In this document: positions 21,961 through 34,884 of the stretch, piece after piece | How the letters are laid out: the number at the start of each line of letters is the position of its first letter | Numbering within the stretch: position 1 is the first letter of the stretch | Origin: Talinum fruticosum | Taxonomy: Eukaryota; Streptophyta; Magnoliopsida; Caryophyllales; Talinaceae | Reading direction: 5' to 3' | DNA: 64,000 nucleotides | Assembly: GCA_021018815.1 (NCBI GenBank) | Contig: JAITYX010000042.1 | Coordinates: 3,053,001-3,117,000, forward strand | Translations under genes and position numbers: made by a program | The notes under the pieces: generated by a model | Told to the model about the DNA's origin: nothing | Seen by the model: only the letters and a program-made list of their open reading frames with translations | Database searches by the model: none

Positions 21961-22034
21961 AATACCCACTACCAATCAAAAAATAGGGATATATCATTAA
22001 TGACTATTTCATTTTTATATGCTTACAATAGTTT

Positions 22035-22330
22035 AGAATTCTTAGTGTTGTTTACCGTTAGTTATTATTTACTGCGTCTTTAGCGTTTACTGTTAGTTAT
22101 TATTTACTATCAGGTTTTTATTGTCGTTTACAGTGAATTCTTTATCGTTTGCTTACTATAAGGTTTTTATTGTAGTTTACAGTGAATTCTTTATCGTTTA
22201 CGATGAATTCTTATTGTTGTTTACCACTGGTTATCATTTCCTGTAAATTTTTATCGTTGTTTATTTATCCCTAGTTATCATGTACAGTAAATTCTTATTG
22301 TTGTTTACCACTAATTATGACTTTTTTATT
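22035..22330. repeat. Degenerate AT-rich minisatellite
   Basis: Variants of gtttacagtgaattctttat, ttattgttgtttaccac and gttagttattatttact recur many times in about 300 bases. No coding potential. Confidence 0.6.
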
Positions 22331-23027
22331 GCCGTTCTTTTACACATTTTTAAGAACTGTTTATTATTCCTTGTCATTTTCATTTTTGATAATATGTTGT
22401 TCCAAATTAAGGTAATGTATTATTCGTGACTCGATTAAAACCGTTACTTTATAACCGTTCAAATAAATAGGCTCAGAAGACGAGACTTCTACAATAAAAT
22501 TTTACGGTTGTGAAATTTGCACTTTAAAATTAACCGTAAATACAATAAATTAACAAAGGTTAATTCCCTATCTAGCCAACGTGAACTGTCACAAAAACAA
22601 AAATGACTACTTTTGACAGTCGAAAGATTACAGTAAAACAATTCAATCAAGATGTTTAATTTTGACAGCAAAGATTAATTAATATAACACCCTTACAACT
22701 TACAATTACAGCAAATACCCGAAACTCATATGGGTCAAGTTCTGAGTCAATACCCGAACCACCACCCTTGCTCAAGCCAACCCCCTCTTTTTCACCCACT
22801 TCTCAGCAAGGAGTTTGTTCCACACGCGCGGTTCGTTCTTGACTCACCCTTCCTCTTCCTGAGTTTCTTAGATCACCTTCATTTACCAATTACCCAAAAA
22901 TAAGCTAAGAATTAACATTACACAAGGTGAAGGACAATCGAAAAACTTATTTGTACAGCCACTCCAATCTCATTTGATCTATATATCCTCCTCCAGTCTC
23001 CATATATTGTTGGATTGAGTCGATCAG

Positions 23028-23153
23028 CTAATTCTCGCAATGAAGAGCCGCTCTGATCTTCTGAACGGTGCACGATATGAGGTTGTTCACCTAATTCTCG
23101 CAATGAAGAGCCGCTCTGATCTTCTGAACGGTGCACGATATGAGGTTGTTCAC
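23028..23153. repeat. Exact 63-bp tandem duplication spanning the HD-Zip stop codon
   Basis: The 63 bases at 23028-23090 are repeated without mismatch at 23091-23153. On the gene strand each copy encodes [20 protein letters not shown] plus TAG, exactly 21 codons. The upstream copy supplies the real C-terminus and stop; the other lies in the 3' UTR, in frame after the first stop. Confidence 0.95.
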
Positions 23154-26100
23154 CGTCTCCACAGACTCTACTGTGAGCTTGGCTGTAGGAAGGCTGTTGA
23201 CTAGGATCTGGAAGGCCACAGTGAGGAGAGACCCAACCCTTGGTGAGTGCGGGCTGGCATTCGGGCCGCGCTGGCCAGGACTGTCGGGCACGATCGCGAA
23301 CCCCGAGGGGAGGAGTGCCACGTAGGCTGAGTCCCCACCGTTCATGACGACGTGCATTGCTGGAATGTCGACTGGCGCGTACACTACGAGCGATCCGGAC
23401 GCGTCGGTGCATGTCTCCTGCAATATCAGCATGCTGCTCTGATTGCTGTTCATAGCCTGCATGGAAAACACATACGTATCCACCCTCAGTACTCACGCTA
23501 TCTACAAAACTGCCACTTGAAGATAACAATGAAAAGGTTGTCACAGATAATGAAAATTGTGTGTGGTCACTGACTCAATGAAACTGTCCCCCACATTTTG
23601 ACTTTTTTTTTTTTTTTTTTTTAAATGATAATCTATCTGATTGAAATAGAGGCATAGGTTAAAAGGCTGTCCCCATATATGTTCCAAAGTAACATGTCCT
23701 TTGAACAAACTTCCAATTTCTTGATTTGAACCTCCCCTTTTCACCATATAGCATAAGACAAAGGGATTTTGACCTTTCACTCCAAGACACAGGCATAATT
23801 CCAACATCTATCATGCACCGCCACCCCCTCTTCAATGGTGAAAAATCATGCATGTATTAGGAGAGAGAAAATGAGAAGGGTAGCAAGCATTACACTGGCG
23901 CGAAGGAGGGAGACGCAGTTGCCCTGCTCTTGGCCCTTGGCAATGTGGGCCATCTCCTGCATGGGTCCGCCGTTGGATAGGATGTCCCACTCACTCCTCA
24001 ACCGTTCATCGCGTAAAAAGTCGAACAGCCTCTGAGGGAGACCGGCAGCCACACCGAGGTGGCGGCACTAAGCACGATACCCGGGGCTCACCCGGGTCGT
24101 CTATGCTCTTTCGGGTCATCACCCTGACGTCCTCATCCACATTGCCCATGTTGAGCTTGTTCCACTTGTGCACCGTTGATGCACATACCCCAGCACAGAA
24201 GTTGTTAGTCATCCTTTGAGCCAGCTTCAGCATGCTCCTCCGCCCACTCGGGGTTATAACTGTGATCACAATAGATGAAAATGGTAGTTAGCCTAACAGC
24301 ATTTCTGTGACTCGGGATATATATCTTGACCGTCTTAGACCAGAGAATAATGAGACTCATACTGGCTATTCTTTTTCCATATTAATTAGTATGAATTCAG
24401 AGGAAACTGTTTACCACTGCTGTCTCCTGAGGGCACTGCCGAGGACATGAGAATGGCTAGGCACTCGCATTGTCTTTGAAGGGTGGTGACCCATCTCTGG
24501 GCACCAAAGCCCATCCCGGAATTAATGAATGGCCGGTAAAGCTGGTGAATGCTACTCTCGTCATATTCCGAGTGCTCCACCCATGTAACCTATAGTATTC
24601 CAAATAACAATTGAGTAACAACTCAAATATTTATCAGCTGATAAATCAGCATCTTTCAGTCATAGGGCATACATCTCATTTCAATGTCTTGCATTTCAAG
24701 TCACCAGTTTCACACTAAAAACACATTTAAACCATTTTAGATGGTTTATTTATCTTTAGTCACTGAGCATAACGGTTTCAAACAATTCATATGATCAAAA
24801 ACCTCAGTCATCGAGTCCATTAAATTTCAGGAATTTTAAAAAATATTTCTAACTAATTCCAATAGGCGGGAATGGACCGAGGTCTCAAGTAAGGGACAAA
24901 ATACCATTCAATGAAGTACAGTCAAACTTCTAAATCAAGAGACGGCGCAGGTGACCAGGACACTATAATAATTCATATCAAAAACATGAATATTATATCC
25001 GTCCATCACAATATTATTAGCGCAACCAATAATGGAGAATGGGTCTTGGAAATATGAGAAAAATGATATCAAAATAGAAATGTCAGACAAATCTTGGATA
25101 CAGCTTAAGATTGGGCTTCAATTAAATAATCAGGAGGGGCAACTCATAAAAAAATATCGCCAAGATTCATGAAATCATCACAAGATTCAAACGAAGGGAG
25201 GTGATTAGAGAAGTAGGTTGGCATCGAGATACGGACTACTCGTAAGCAAAAAATTATATAAACTGAGATGAGAACAAACTCGACAGTCTCGGGTTTTTGA
25301 CAGCAAAGTCTTCCGAGACCAGTTAAAAACACAACACATAAATTAGGCTGGGAACCAGGTCACAAACTGTTACCATGAGAGATAAATAATCCAAGTGGGC
25401 TTGGAAAGATGATCGAGGCAGGCAGCATTAGGAATCGGAATAGAAACATCAAATGCATAGTTTAATCTATCGATGTTCGTAGATTACAAGGCATTATAAT
25501 TAGTTAGTAAAAGGACATATGAAATTAATGTGTTCAAGGTTCAGAAAATAAGGATAATAGAGACTTCTATTCATTAAACTAATAACAGTATCCTCAATTC
25601 ACTGACATATAGGCTAATTATATATTAGTATAAGCTTTATATGTGGCACAAAAGAAGCATCTAGTTTAATAAAATACTGAAGGGGAATTAATTAACAATT
25701 AGTTAATTGTTTGGAACCAAATCCATGACCAAGACCCGGATAATTAAGTGATTAATCACCAGACAAACAAGGTTCATAGATGCATGAGCTAGAAATAAGC
25801 TTGGGAATGGAAATGTCCTTCATGACATTGACTAATATGTTGTTTTCATCAATTAATGGGAAATCAACTAGCTAGAAGCTCGAAATTGCAGTTACAACAA
25901 ACACATTAAAGGCTAAAATGGAAAGAACACCAACTTCGGATCAACTGAACAGCAAGAATTAAAGCATCATGAAAGCAATTAAAAGTGGAGTACCTTAGAG
26001 TAGCCATTCGGCATATCCTGAACAACACATCCAGAAGGAAGCCTCCTGCAGTTCACATATGTGGGCGAGCCTGAACTGTCCCGGATGCAGTCAATAGACA

Positions 26101-28166
26101 CATCAACAACCGCCCACACACCCTCTGCGTGCTGCTTGCAGAACCGGAGGAAGTTAACTACACGAACTGGCACCAGGGGCGATAGAACTTGAAGCTCGGC
26201 ATGCATCTTAGAGCAAAGACGACCAAAAGCGAAATCTTAGCACTTTGCAAACGCATAAATGTGATTGATGAAGAAACAATTACAACAACCAGCACAGATC
26301 CTGCTATCAAAAAGATTCTTTTTTTTTCTGATAAATAACATACTAATACACGAGTTAATGAAAATAAGGTGACAATACCAGCTGAAGAGCACCATTTCTA
26401 GTTCCTCCCATTCCACTAGATATCACGTCGGTTGTGGAAGCCCTAGCAATTATACCCGGAAACATCTCGGCCCACCGGTTCTGTCATGATGAGATCAATT
26501 CATCAGTACAGTGCTTACCCCTTGAACAAGCATAATTTATCAACGCAGGTTTTACAAGAAAAGAGAGCCAATTTAAGAGTGTGACGGTTGATTAAGAGCT
26601 CACCGAATCCATTAGTGTCTCAACAAGGGCTAAACTATTGATGATCACCATGCCGGTCTCTCTAGTAGCTTCAGAGACAAAGCCGTTGGGCTTCAACCCG
26701 ATGCAAGGAGTAGAAGACCTCATATATTCATCATGGTTCAAGATCTCCCTTCCTCCCGATTCCATGCTCCTCAACCATAAGGGCTCATCGGTTTGAGCCA
26801 TCTTAACTAGTTCATCCATCGCAGCTAAAGCTAGCTCCAAATACATAGATCTCTCAAATGACCTCTCAATTCCAACAACATTGGCGGTCGATTTGGTTGG
26901 AGATACAACCGGCAAGGAATTTGAAATGCCACTCCCAAAATCAGGTGCCAACGGCAATGTGGTGGTGGTCACAGTGGATAGGGGTCCAAACCCATTGGAC
27001 CCAACACCGAGTTCCAAGGCCGAGTTAGGCATTGGTGGGGCAATAACCCGGGCAAAGCGGACAAAGATGAAATGGGTCGGCCTAGGAACTTGCTTGCTAA
27101 TGCACAAACACGATCTAATTCGTCCTTCAATCGGGCATTTTCAATCCTTAAGTGCTGTTCTTCCATGGAAATGTCACCAATCATTGCAGGACCACCGCAG
27201 TTGGTACAAATTGGGTTCCTCATGGCCTCTCTAATGGACATGTTTTCCGCTCTGAGCTTATCGTTCTCTTGCCTTAGAATTGAGTTCTCATGCCTTTCCA
27301 ATTGAGTCTATAAACAAAAACCCAAATCAGAAACACCATAAACCCACAACCCAAACAACAAAAACCTTAAAAACAAGCTTAAAGGGGTAAGAATTTGACA
27401 AACCTTCATCTGGGTACGGCGATTTTGGAACCAAAACTTGACTTGTCGAGTCTCAAGGCAAAGCCTTTTGCTAAGCTCCAACCTTTGCTTTTCATCAGGA
27501 TGAGGGCACTCTTTGAACACACTGTCATCCAAAACCATTTTTTTAAAAAAAAAACCTAAAAAAACCAAATTCATCACGGAAGCTTGGATTTCTTAGGAGA
27601 GAGAAAGTGAAAAGCATACGCTTCAAGCTCTTGAATTTGCTGGGGTGTATGTCGGTGGTATCGCTTCTTCCTTGGGGAAGATCAGCGGCTTCTTGATCAT
27701 CTCCAGAACCACCCTCCAAATTATCACTCCCAGATCTACTTTCATGTTCTTCTTCTCGGCTTCTTCTTCCTCCTACTCCACCTCCTCCATTTGCTATCCC
27801 ATTTGCATTTGCTTCGTAATTCTGATCTGTCACTCTTGTTACCTCCACTTGCCCCTCCATCCCCGTTTGCTAATAAATTACAAAAAACAAACACATACCC
27901 ACATCAGCTCATCAGCTAAAATTAACAGGAAGAGAGAGAGAGAAAGAGAGAGGGAATTACAAGGGCAAGAGAGAGGCCGGGGAGTTGAAGAAAGACTTGT
28001 TGAGGGAAGGAGGAGGCACAAGGCGCTGAGAAAGGGCACCGGAAGTCATGCTGTTGTTGGTGATGTAAGGGATATCCGCCACTATTCTCGCCCCACCGCC
28101 ACCTCCTCCGCCGTCGCCGCCGCCGCCACAGCCAGCACTGTTATCGAGAAATCCTCCAAAACTCAT
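23091..28166 (-). CDS. ANL2: Class IV HD-Zip transcription factor, ANL2/HDG1/CD2 type (five frame breaks)
   Basis: Nine minus-strand exons: 28166-27961, 27869-27620, 27521-27404, 27307-26604, 26480-26379, 26206-25994, 24589-24415, 24259-23894, 23456-23091. After allowing five missing bases the product is about 834 residues, close to tomato CD2 and Arabidopsis ANL2. Order: [10 protein letters not shown]-terminus with a Gly-rich run, an acidic [16 protein letters not shown] box, homeodomain (RKKRYHRHT to [13 protein letters not shown]), zipper-loop-zipper with CTNCGGP, START domain, and the C-terminal SAD region ending in ALHCEN. These factors bind L1-box-type promoter elements and control epidermal identity, anthocyanin and cuticle. 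One-base gaps are inferred near 27977-27982, 27674-27677, 27057-27062, 24080-24086 and 24036-24038; each restores the conserved protein. HDG1 is an alternative orthology. Exon 3 begins inside the homeodomain at [10 protein letters not shown]. Confidence 0.93.
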
Positions 28167-28960
28167 GAAAAAATTCCACTTTTCTCCCCTTCTAGCTACT
28201 TTCCCCAACTTTTTCTTTTTGGGTGGCTTCTTCTATATAAAACAATGGCAGTGGATTATTCACTTCACAACAGTCAAATTCAGGATGATCCAGCTACAGA
28301 AAATGGGTATGAAATAGGAGAAGAAAAAAATAGTGCGGAGAGGAGAGGAGAGAGAAGACAAAAGGGGATACTATACCCAAATGTCTACAATTCCTCTCCC
28401 AGAAAGATGAAAAAGTAAAAGGAGAAAAGCCCAGAACCAGGCTTGACTTTTGCAAGCCCCTTCCTTTTTCTCTATCTTTCTCTCAACTGAGAAGGAAACC
28501 CTAGAGTGGTTAAAAGGGGAAAAGCTGTCGTTTCTGTGACTGGGTCTCTGCATGGTTTGACAATCCAAAGATGGGTGTGCTTCCATTTGAGCTGTGAGTG
28601 GCGACCTGACCTACAAAAGTAGAGATAGAGAGAGAGAGACAGAGGAATCAAAAGGGACTTTTAGGTGAGAGAGAGAGAGAGAGAGAAGAGGGGGAGAGGG
28701 AGAGGGAGAGGAAGAGGAGAAGAAAAGGGTGGGAAAGCGGGGAAGAAGATAAAAGGACAGTAGTATGTGGAGTCATCGAAGCCTTACAAATACATGCCTA
28801 CAAAATTCACAGTGTACTGTACTATCCAGGATTTCAACCCCCTCTCTCCCTCCAAATAAAATTATAGAAAAAAGGGCTCAGTTGACTCTCTTACTCTCTC
28901 TCTCTCTCTTTCCTCTCTTCCTGTGCTTTTTCCGTTGTCTGTCCTTCGGGTTATAATGCA
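28167..28960 (-). other. 5' UTR and promoter region of the HD-Zip IV gene
   Basis: GA-rich tracts at about 28624-28640 and 28669-28690, and CT tracts near 28896-28912, lie upstream of the HD-Zip start. A 5'-UTR intron is common in this family but cannot be proved here. Frames in this stretch are low-complexity. Confidence 0.45.
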
Positions 28961-31539
28961 TGTCTTCTACCAAGACATTTTTTAAATATTTCACCTTATA
29001 AGTTATAAATTAAAAGTAATCAAACTTTTTGCAAATATAATTAATAAATAATTATAAAATTGTAGTATTTGTTGATTATGTCCACAAATATAATCAATAT
29101 TTTAATTAATAAATGTTATTATATGAAAATATATTATATCCTTTTTTAATAATTACAAAAAAATTAATATATTTATAATTTACGAGTGATAACACCTCTT
29201 TGTTATTTAATTATATTATTTTTTTCAATATAGTAAGCGCAATGATAAGTGTTTGCCCTCTCTCCTTCCCTTCCTTGCTTTACTCTCCTCTAAACTCAAA
29301 TAGTGTGTCCATTTTTTTCTCTTCTCTACATCGTTGTCACTACTATTGATCTAATTATATCCAATTCGTAAGTTATTATTTATTTAATTTTTTAATTTAA
29401 TTAAAATTTTAAAGCATTCTATTATATTTTCTCTATTTCTTCTGAAAATTTGAGTTTTCTCCTTTTTGTGAGAGTTAGATTTTTTTCCTTCTTGTGAGAG
29501 TTTTGTTACTTACTTACGTGAGAGTTATTTCTCTTATTAATAAGTGCAAGTTTCATTAGAGTTATATTTTTCATATTATTATTACTTTATTTCATTAATT
29601 ATGATTGTAAATGATTCAACAATGGAATATTATATGTCTCGATCAAGGTGATGTTTCATTCAAATTAAATATATTATATCACACATATAACTATTTTATT
29701 TGAGAAAGACATTGAAGTCAAAGAACATAGTTGATGGTCAAATTGATGATGCAAATATAAAACTGAACAAAAGTATAATCACCATTAATTTTATTGAAAT
29801 AAATATTTATTTATATATTTTAAATTTATTTTTATCTGAAAATTATCTTTGTAAACTTGTATGACTTTTCATTTAAAAAGTTTCTCTTTCTATCAAAAAA
29901 TAATATTATTTTCTTCCATTTAAGAAGTATGTGATAATATGATTTCAAAATAAATTAAAATAAATTTCAGTATCTTATAGCAAGATATTTATTGTTTTGC
30001 TTTTTGATAATTGCGACTTTCTTTCACCTCTGTCATCGTATAAAAGGGGAAAAACAGAAGAAAAAAAAAAGGGGGGAGAATTTTATTGCGTCCGTGAATT
30101 CAGTGTTGGACGAGGCTTGTTTTGGTACTAAAAGCTGTCCCATAAACGTGACATACATGGGTCTCATTTGGTCCAACCCATAAAATAAGAAAAGTCTTCT
30201 AATAAAATTATTATTATTATTATTATTATTATTAATCGAAAAACTAAAAAAACACTAGAAGCGAAATAAAAAGTATATTTACAGAGTACATCTAATTTAT
30301 AGTTAATACATCCAACTCACAATTCACCTAAACGATAAGTCACAAAAATTGTGTTTATATATATATATATATATATAATTCAGCAAAAATGTTTTGAAAC
30401 TTTTTTTGGTTCTTAAGAATTCATTCTCCGCTTATAAAGATACACAAATAAGTAAATTGTTTATATTTACATATTCTTAGACCTCACAAGAAGATGTCGA
30501 TATTTAGAGGAACTTTTTCGTAAATTTTAACTAAACTAAAAAATTTTTAAATAATTAATTTTCTCCCTCATCCCCAAAAATCGAAACCCTTGAAACCTAA
30601 ATTCAAGATTATGACGATAAAACAAAACAAATTTGGAGGGAAAATCAACGAAAACTTTTGAATCTTACTGCTCAATTTTATTTTGCCTTTTCCTCCAGAA
30701 GACGAGGATGTAGCTAGGGTTGCTTCAATATTCCGATTTTCTTCGGTGGGATCAAATCGAAGGAAAAATAGGTAAACTTTGGGCAGAAAATCGTACCAGA
30801 GTGGCTCGGCGGAAAATTGCAATGGCGGCATTGCGATCTTGGTTGGGAGATCTTTCAGATTTGGGGAGGAGAGAGAGAGAGAGAGAGAGAGAGATGATTT
30901 CGATTTTCCATGGCTTTGATTGAAAAAACTGTTGCATAGAGCTCTTTTTCTGAAGTGACCCTCCGATTGGGTATCTGGAAGGCTTTTCTTGCTAATAAGT
31001 AGTACTTTGCAATCAATCATGATATTTTATATTTGATATGGGAATTTGAAAATTTTCAAGTTATTCAAATTTATGGTCGACCAATGTCAGGTGAAACCGT
31101 CTCATGTAAATATTATTAGAGGAGCTTATATATATAAGTGTTATTGGAGGACGAGACTCCTTCAAGTGTTACTTTTCGAAGTTTTGAAATGAATAATAGT
31201 ATGTTTTAAAGTAAAAGTAATTTATTTAGAGTCACTTTTATCATAAGTCACTCTAAATAAATTATTAATCACCGTAAAAACGTCCGTATTATAATATATC
31301 TTATGTTGACTCTGTTTCACACAAGACTTGCTCTTCACCTATTTTTACCCGACCACTCTTTAAAACTTTCCAACTTTTTTAATATAAAATCAATCCTACT
31401 CTCAGTGACCCACTTTTTTCATCTCCTATGTTGTCTCGTTTCACATTCCAAAAAAACAAGTTCTTAATAAAAAAATTATGAACAACGAGATATTAGAAGT
31501 TGTGATGGAAGATTTATTCAAGTTGGGTCATCTAAAATA
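28961..31539. other. AT-rich intergenic spacer
   Basis: No gene is supported. Contains (TTA)n at about 30208-30234, (TA)n at about 30357-30376 and (GA)n at about 30868-30893. The frame at 30568-31020 is read from low-complexity DNA and has no family resemblance. Confidence 0.45.
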
Positions 31540-31900
31540 GTGATGACATCAGTTTTGTAGCAGAGACAATAACTAAGTGCAATGGAGCGCACGCAACTAT
31601 ACGGACGAGTTAAAATTCAATTGTAATTGAAGCGAGATAATAAATAAAATTATCATCAAAGCATCGAGGGGCAAGATACAAGCTCCTTGGCAAATTCAAA
31701 CTCTTATTCATGATACAAGATATTACTTCAATGATTGTTGCCAAGTTATCATTCAACATTCATTCCATGAAGACAATCATGATGCGTATTAGATAGCTAA
31801 GTTCGGCCTTTTAATTTCTTATTTATGTTGAAGTTCTCTATCCCTTGTACTTCCTTTCTTTTCATCCTCATTGAAAATAAGTTATTTCACTTACACTTTG
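31540..31900 (+). mobile_element. Possible 5'-truncated LINE remnant
   Basis: The tail at about 31829-31881 (tatgttgaagttctctat ... cttgta ... ttcatcctcattga) closely matches 39540-39582, where it follows a recognisable LINE RNase H end. The upstream part contains decayed NGAHATIR-like coding. No complete ORF survives. Confidence 0.4.
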
Positions 31901-32275
31901 TAACCGTGCCAGGAGCTTTTCATTACCACTTAACCAGCCCCTGAAAGATCAAAGCGACATGCTTGTTTCTACACTGTATGTACTTACTATCATGTATTGC
32001 CATTTCCCCCTCCTTACATTCAATTTGAAAAAATAAAAAATAAAAAAATAAGACCTATAAATGTTGAACCTGTCATTTGATAAATAAGCTCAATTGTCCT
32101 ACATCTATTCTCATCAGTCTAAACCTTCTCCAGTTCCTTCAATCCGCACATGACATTGCAGAACTGCATATGTCATCAGTTGCATTGCATCTTCTGTTTA
32201 CTCCATATTAGAGCCTCGCGTAGCTCCTGCAGATTACTCACTGTTACTGAGGTTGCCAGCCATCTAAATACCACC

Positions 32276-32410
32276 ATTCTGACTTCCTGTCCGCAGGTAC
32301 ACTTGAAGAAGATATATTACGGGTTATGTTATATATAACCAGCATCGCGACGATTATTCTGACTTCCTGCCCATAGGTACACTTGAAGAAGATATATTAC
32401 GTTACGGGTT
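32276..32410. repeat. Tandem duplication, ~80-bp period
   Basis: The segment attctgacttcctg ... ggtacacttgaagaag ... atatattac begins at 32276 and again at 32356, with only a few differences in the ~50-base core. Confidence 0.75.
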
Positions 32411-33620
32411 ACGTGCATTACATAGTCATTACATTATACTATTTATTGAAAGGACTAGACTAAATTTGGACTTTAGTACTTCGAAATCAAAGGTCTAATG
32501 TGAAATGTTTAAGATCATCAACATTCAAAAACAATTGAAAAGGACATTTGCCTAATTAAAATATGATTACAAGCAGGATATAGATAATTCATAAGTGACA
32601 TCTATTGTCGATCCGGTTAAGTTCCCATCATTTAATCTTCACACACACTAATAACATTTACGAGAAAATGTATTATAATATCTACAAATTAGTCAACTCT
32701 GATAAATCATATAAATATATATGTTACAATACAGTTATAACTTTATTTTAACGTACATAAATCCAACGTAACACTAACAATAATATAAATTTAACTTCCA
32801 GAATGTTCATAATTTTACTTCAATAGCATTATAATTTTATTTTAACACAATTACATTTACACCATTATTACTTTTAAAATATTGAACAAAAATCAATTTC
32901 AATAATTTCATTGCATACTTCAACATCGTCATAATTACGTGCATGAAAAGTTTAATTCATCAATGCCAAACAATCGTATACATATACATTTTAATACAAT
33001 TATTACTTCGATTTAAAATACATAATTTCAACCTTTTAACACTATACATTTAAATTCCATATTTCGTAATCCAACATAAACTCAATTATAATTTTACTTT
33101 AACACAATTATATTTACATTTCGACACTCACAAATATTCATTTTAATAAAATATATATACACCACAATTAGAATTTATTTCAACCATTTATAATTTCAAA
33201 CCATAATTAGATGCAAAATATCAAGCATAAATCAATTTCATTAACTTGATTCCATTTAATTTTCATAATTATGTGTATAAAAAATTAAATTACATAATTA
33301 TGCATAAAAGATATTAACTTCCTCATCACTTCCTATATTCATAAAAAAATCCATAATAACACATTTTAATAAAATTTTATAATTTAAATACAAAACACAC
33401 TATCATCATCATCATAATATCTTAGTATAAACATAATTACTATAACTCGAACTAATAATTTATAATTTTAAACAAAATTAAATAACTTTCAAAATAACAC
33501 GCTTAAATTATTACCTCTAATTTACCAGCGTGAACGCATGGGGTGGCTTAAGGCGGCGATTGGAGGCGACGGTCGACAACCGATGGTACATGTAAACGAA
33601 GGCTTCCGGCGGCGACGACA
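32411..33620. other. Very AT-rich spacer with degenerate repeats
   Basis: Phrases such as ataattttactttaacaca and tttaacacaattacattt recur at about 32810-32870 and 33085-33120. No gene is supported. Confidence 0.4.
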
Positions 33621-33803
33621 CGCTACAAAAAAGCACAAAAAAAGCAATGGAAAAATTCCGACAGGTATTTCGACGTAAAATTTTTTATAGGAATTCCCGT
33701 CGGTCAACCCACGCCGACAAGCGAAATTCAAACGGACATTTCCATCGAAAATTCTGAAATTTCGTTGGGATTCCCATTGCTATTTCAACTTCTTTTTATA
33801 ATG
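33621..33803. mobile_element. CACTA-like MITE
   Basis: Left end CGCTACAAAAAAGCAC ... AGCAATGGAAA pairs with the reverse complement of the right end, CATTATAAAAAGAAG ... AGCAATGGGAA. The ends resemble the element at 18376-18669 but the terminal bases have drifted from CACTA. Confidence 0.5.
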
Positions 33804-34594
33804 ACACCTTTCTCTCTATTATGGGTTGAAGGAAAAATGACCAATCTTAAGGAACACTAGTGACAATGCTTGTCGACGATGGGGGTGGTGATGATGGTTG
33901 CCAACGGCGACACCGATTGGAGATGGTTTCAAGCAATCCACTTCAACTCTTACTCTTACTTCTCATTCTATGTGATGGTTTGAGGAGAAATGAATTACCT
34001 CAGGCGAAGAATCGATGGCTAAGGCGGACGACCGACGGTGGCTATAGTAGGGAGCAAGTTTTCAAGTGGCTCTTGCTATCGCTCTCATTCACTTTTTCTT
34101 TTCTTTTCCTTTGACTTTGCCAACCAAACCCAGATGTACTTTTCAAATTGAGGTATCCGACGGGCCTGTTGGACACCAAATGTAATACGCGTCAGAAAGT
34201 CTACAGATAAATAAAAGTTTCACGAACTATCCAACGGATATTAGATTGGATGTCCTACGGGCTTGTCGGACCTTAATGTAATACCCTTCAAAGTGTCTAA
34301 GTTAAAAAAAAAAACATTTAGGGTTTCTCGATGTAAAACTCGACAGAAAATCTATGAAAAAAGAAGATATATCTTTTATTAACCCATATTGTACGACAGG
34401 TATTACATTGAGTGTCCGAGCGAACCCATTGAATATTCAATATAATACTACTTCAGACGATCCGATATCTATAAAATAATATTTTAAAAAACCCACAAAC
34501 CGTTGACTTTCGTCGGATCATCCATCGAACTGTTGGACGGCCTTGTTACCCTTTCGGACTATTTTCGTCGTTGTTTTGATGAATTTTTATAGTG
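33804..34594. mobile_element. Probable CACTA-derived fragment
   Basis: The right boundary reads gaatttttatagtg (34581-34594), which reverse-complements to CACTATAAAAATTC, followed inward by AACGACGAAAATAG, as at 18376-18669. Interior phrases (tccgacgggcctgttgg, atgtaatacg) are of the same style. A matching left end was not found; it may be shared with the element starting at 33621. Confidence 0.4.
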
Positions 34595-34866
34595 TGAATT
34601 ATATTTATTAATGCAACTGAAGAAAATAGTTGAAAGGAAGGGAAGCCATGCTTGGGCTTGTGCAATGATCCCCCACCTACCAGCACAATTATTTTATTAG
34701 TTACATGCATGGTCACCAATCACCATGCACTCCATCATTGTAGTGTCTTGTACCATCGGATATCATCTCACTTATACGCTTTCAAAACTGTCTTCATTCC
34801 TAGTTTTATTGTAGTGCCTTATGAGAACTACATGTATAAGTCTTTTGGGTGTTGTTGAATACATTT

Positions 34867-34884
34867 ATATATATATATATATAT
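34867..34884. repeat. (TA)n microsatellite
   Basis: A short run of TA dinucleotides in AT-rich spacer. Confidence 0.8.

Noticed and set aside
21302..22000. Several overlapping frames of 60-124 codons rich in Arg-Glu or Leu-Ser
   Set aside because: They are read from CT/GA microsatellites on both strands and resemble no protein family.
22918..23544. A 208-codon minus-strand frame overlapping the HD-Zip last exon
   Set aside because: It is a shadow frame of the real last exon. Its internal repeat reflects the 63-bp DNA duplication.
27645..28418. A 257-codon plus-strand frame opposite the HD-Zip 5' end
   Set aside because: It is antisense to exons 1-2 and the leader, is low-complexity, and is explained by the GC-rich coding strand.
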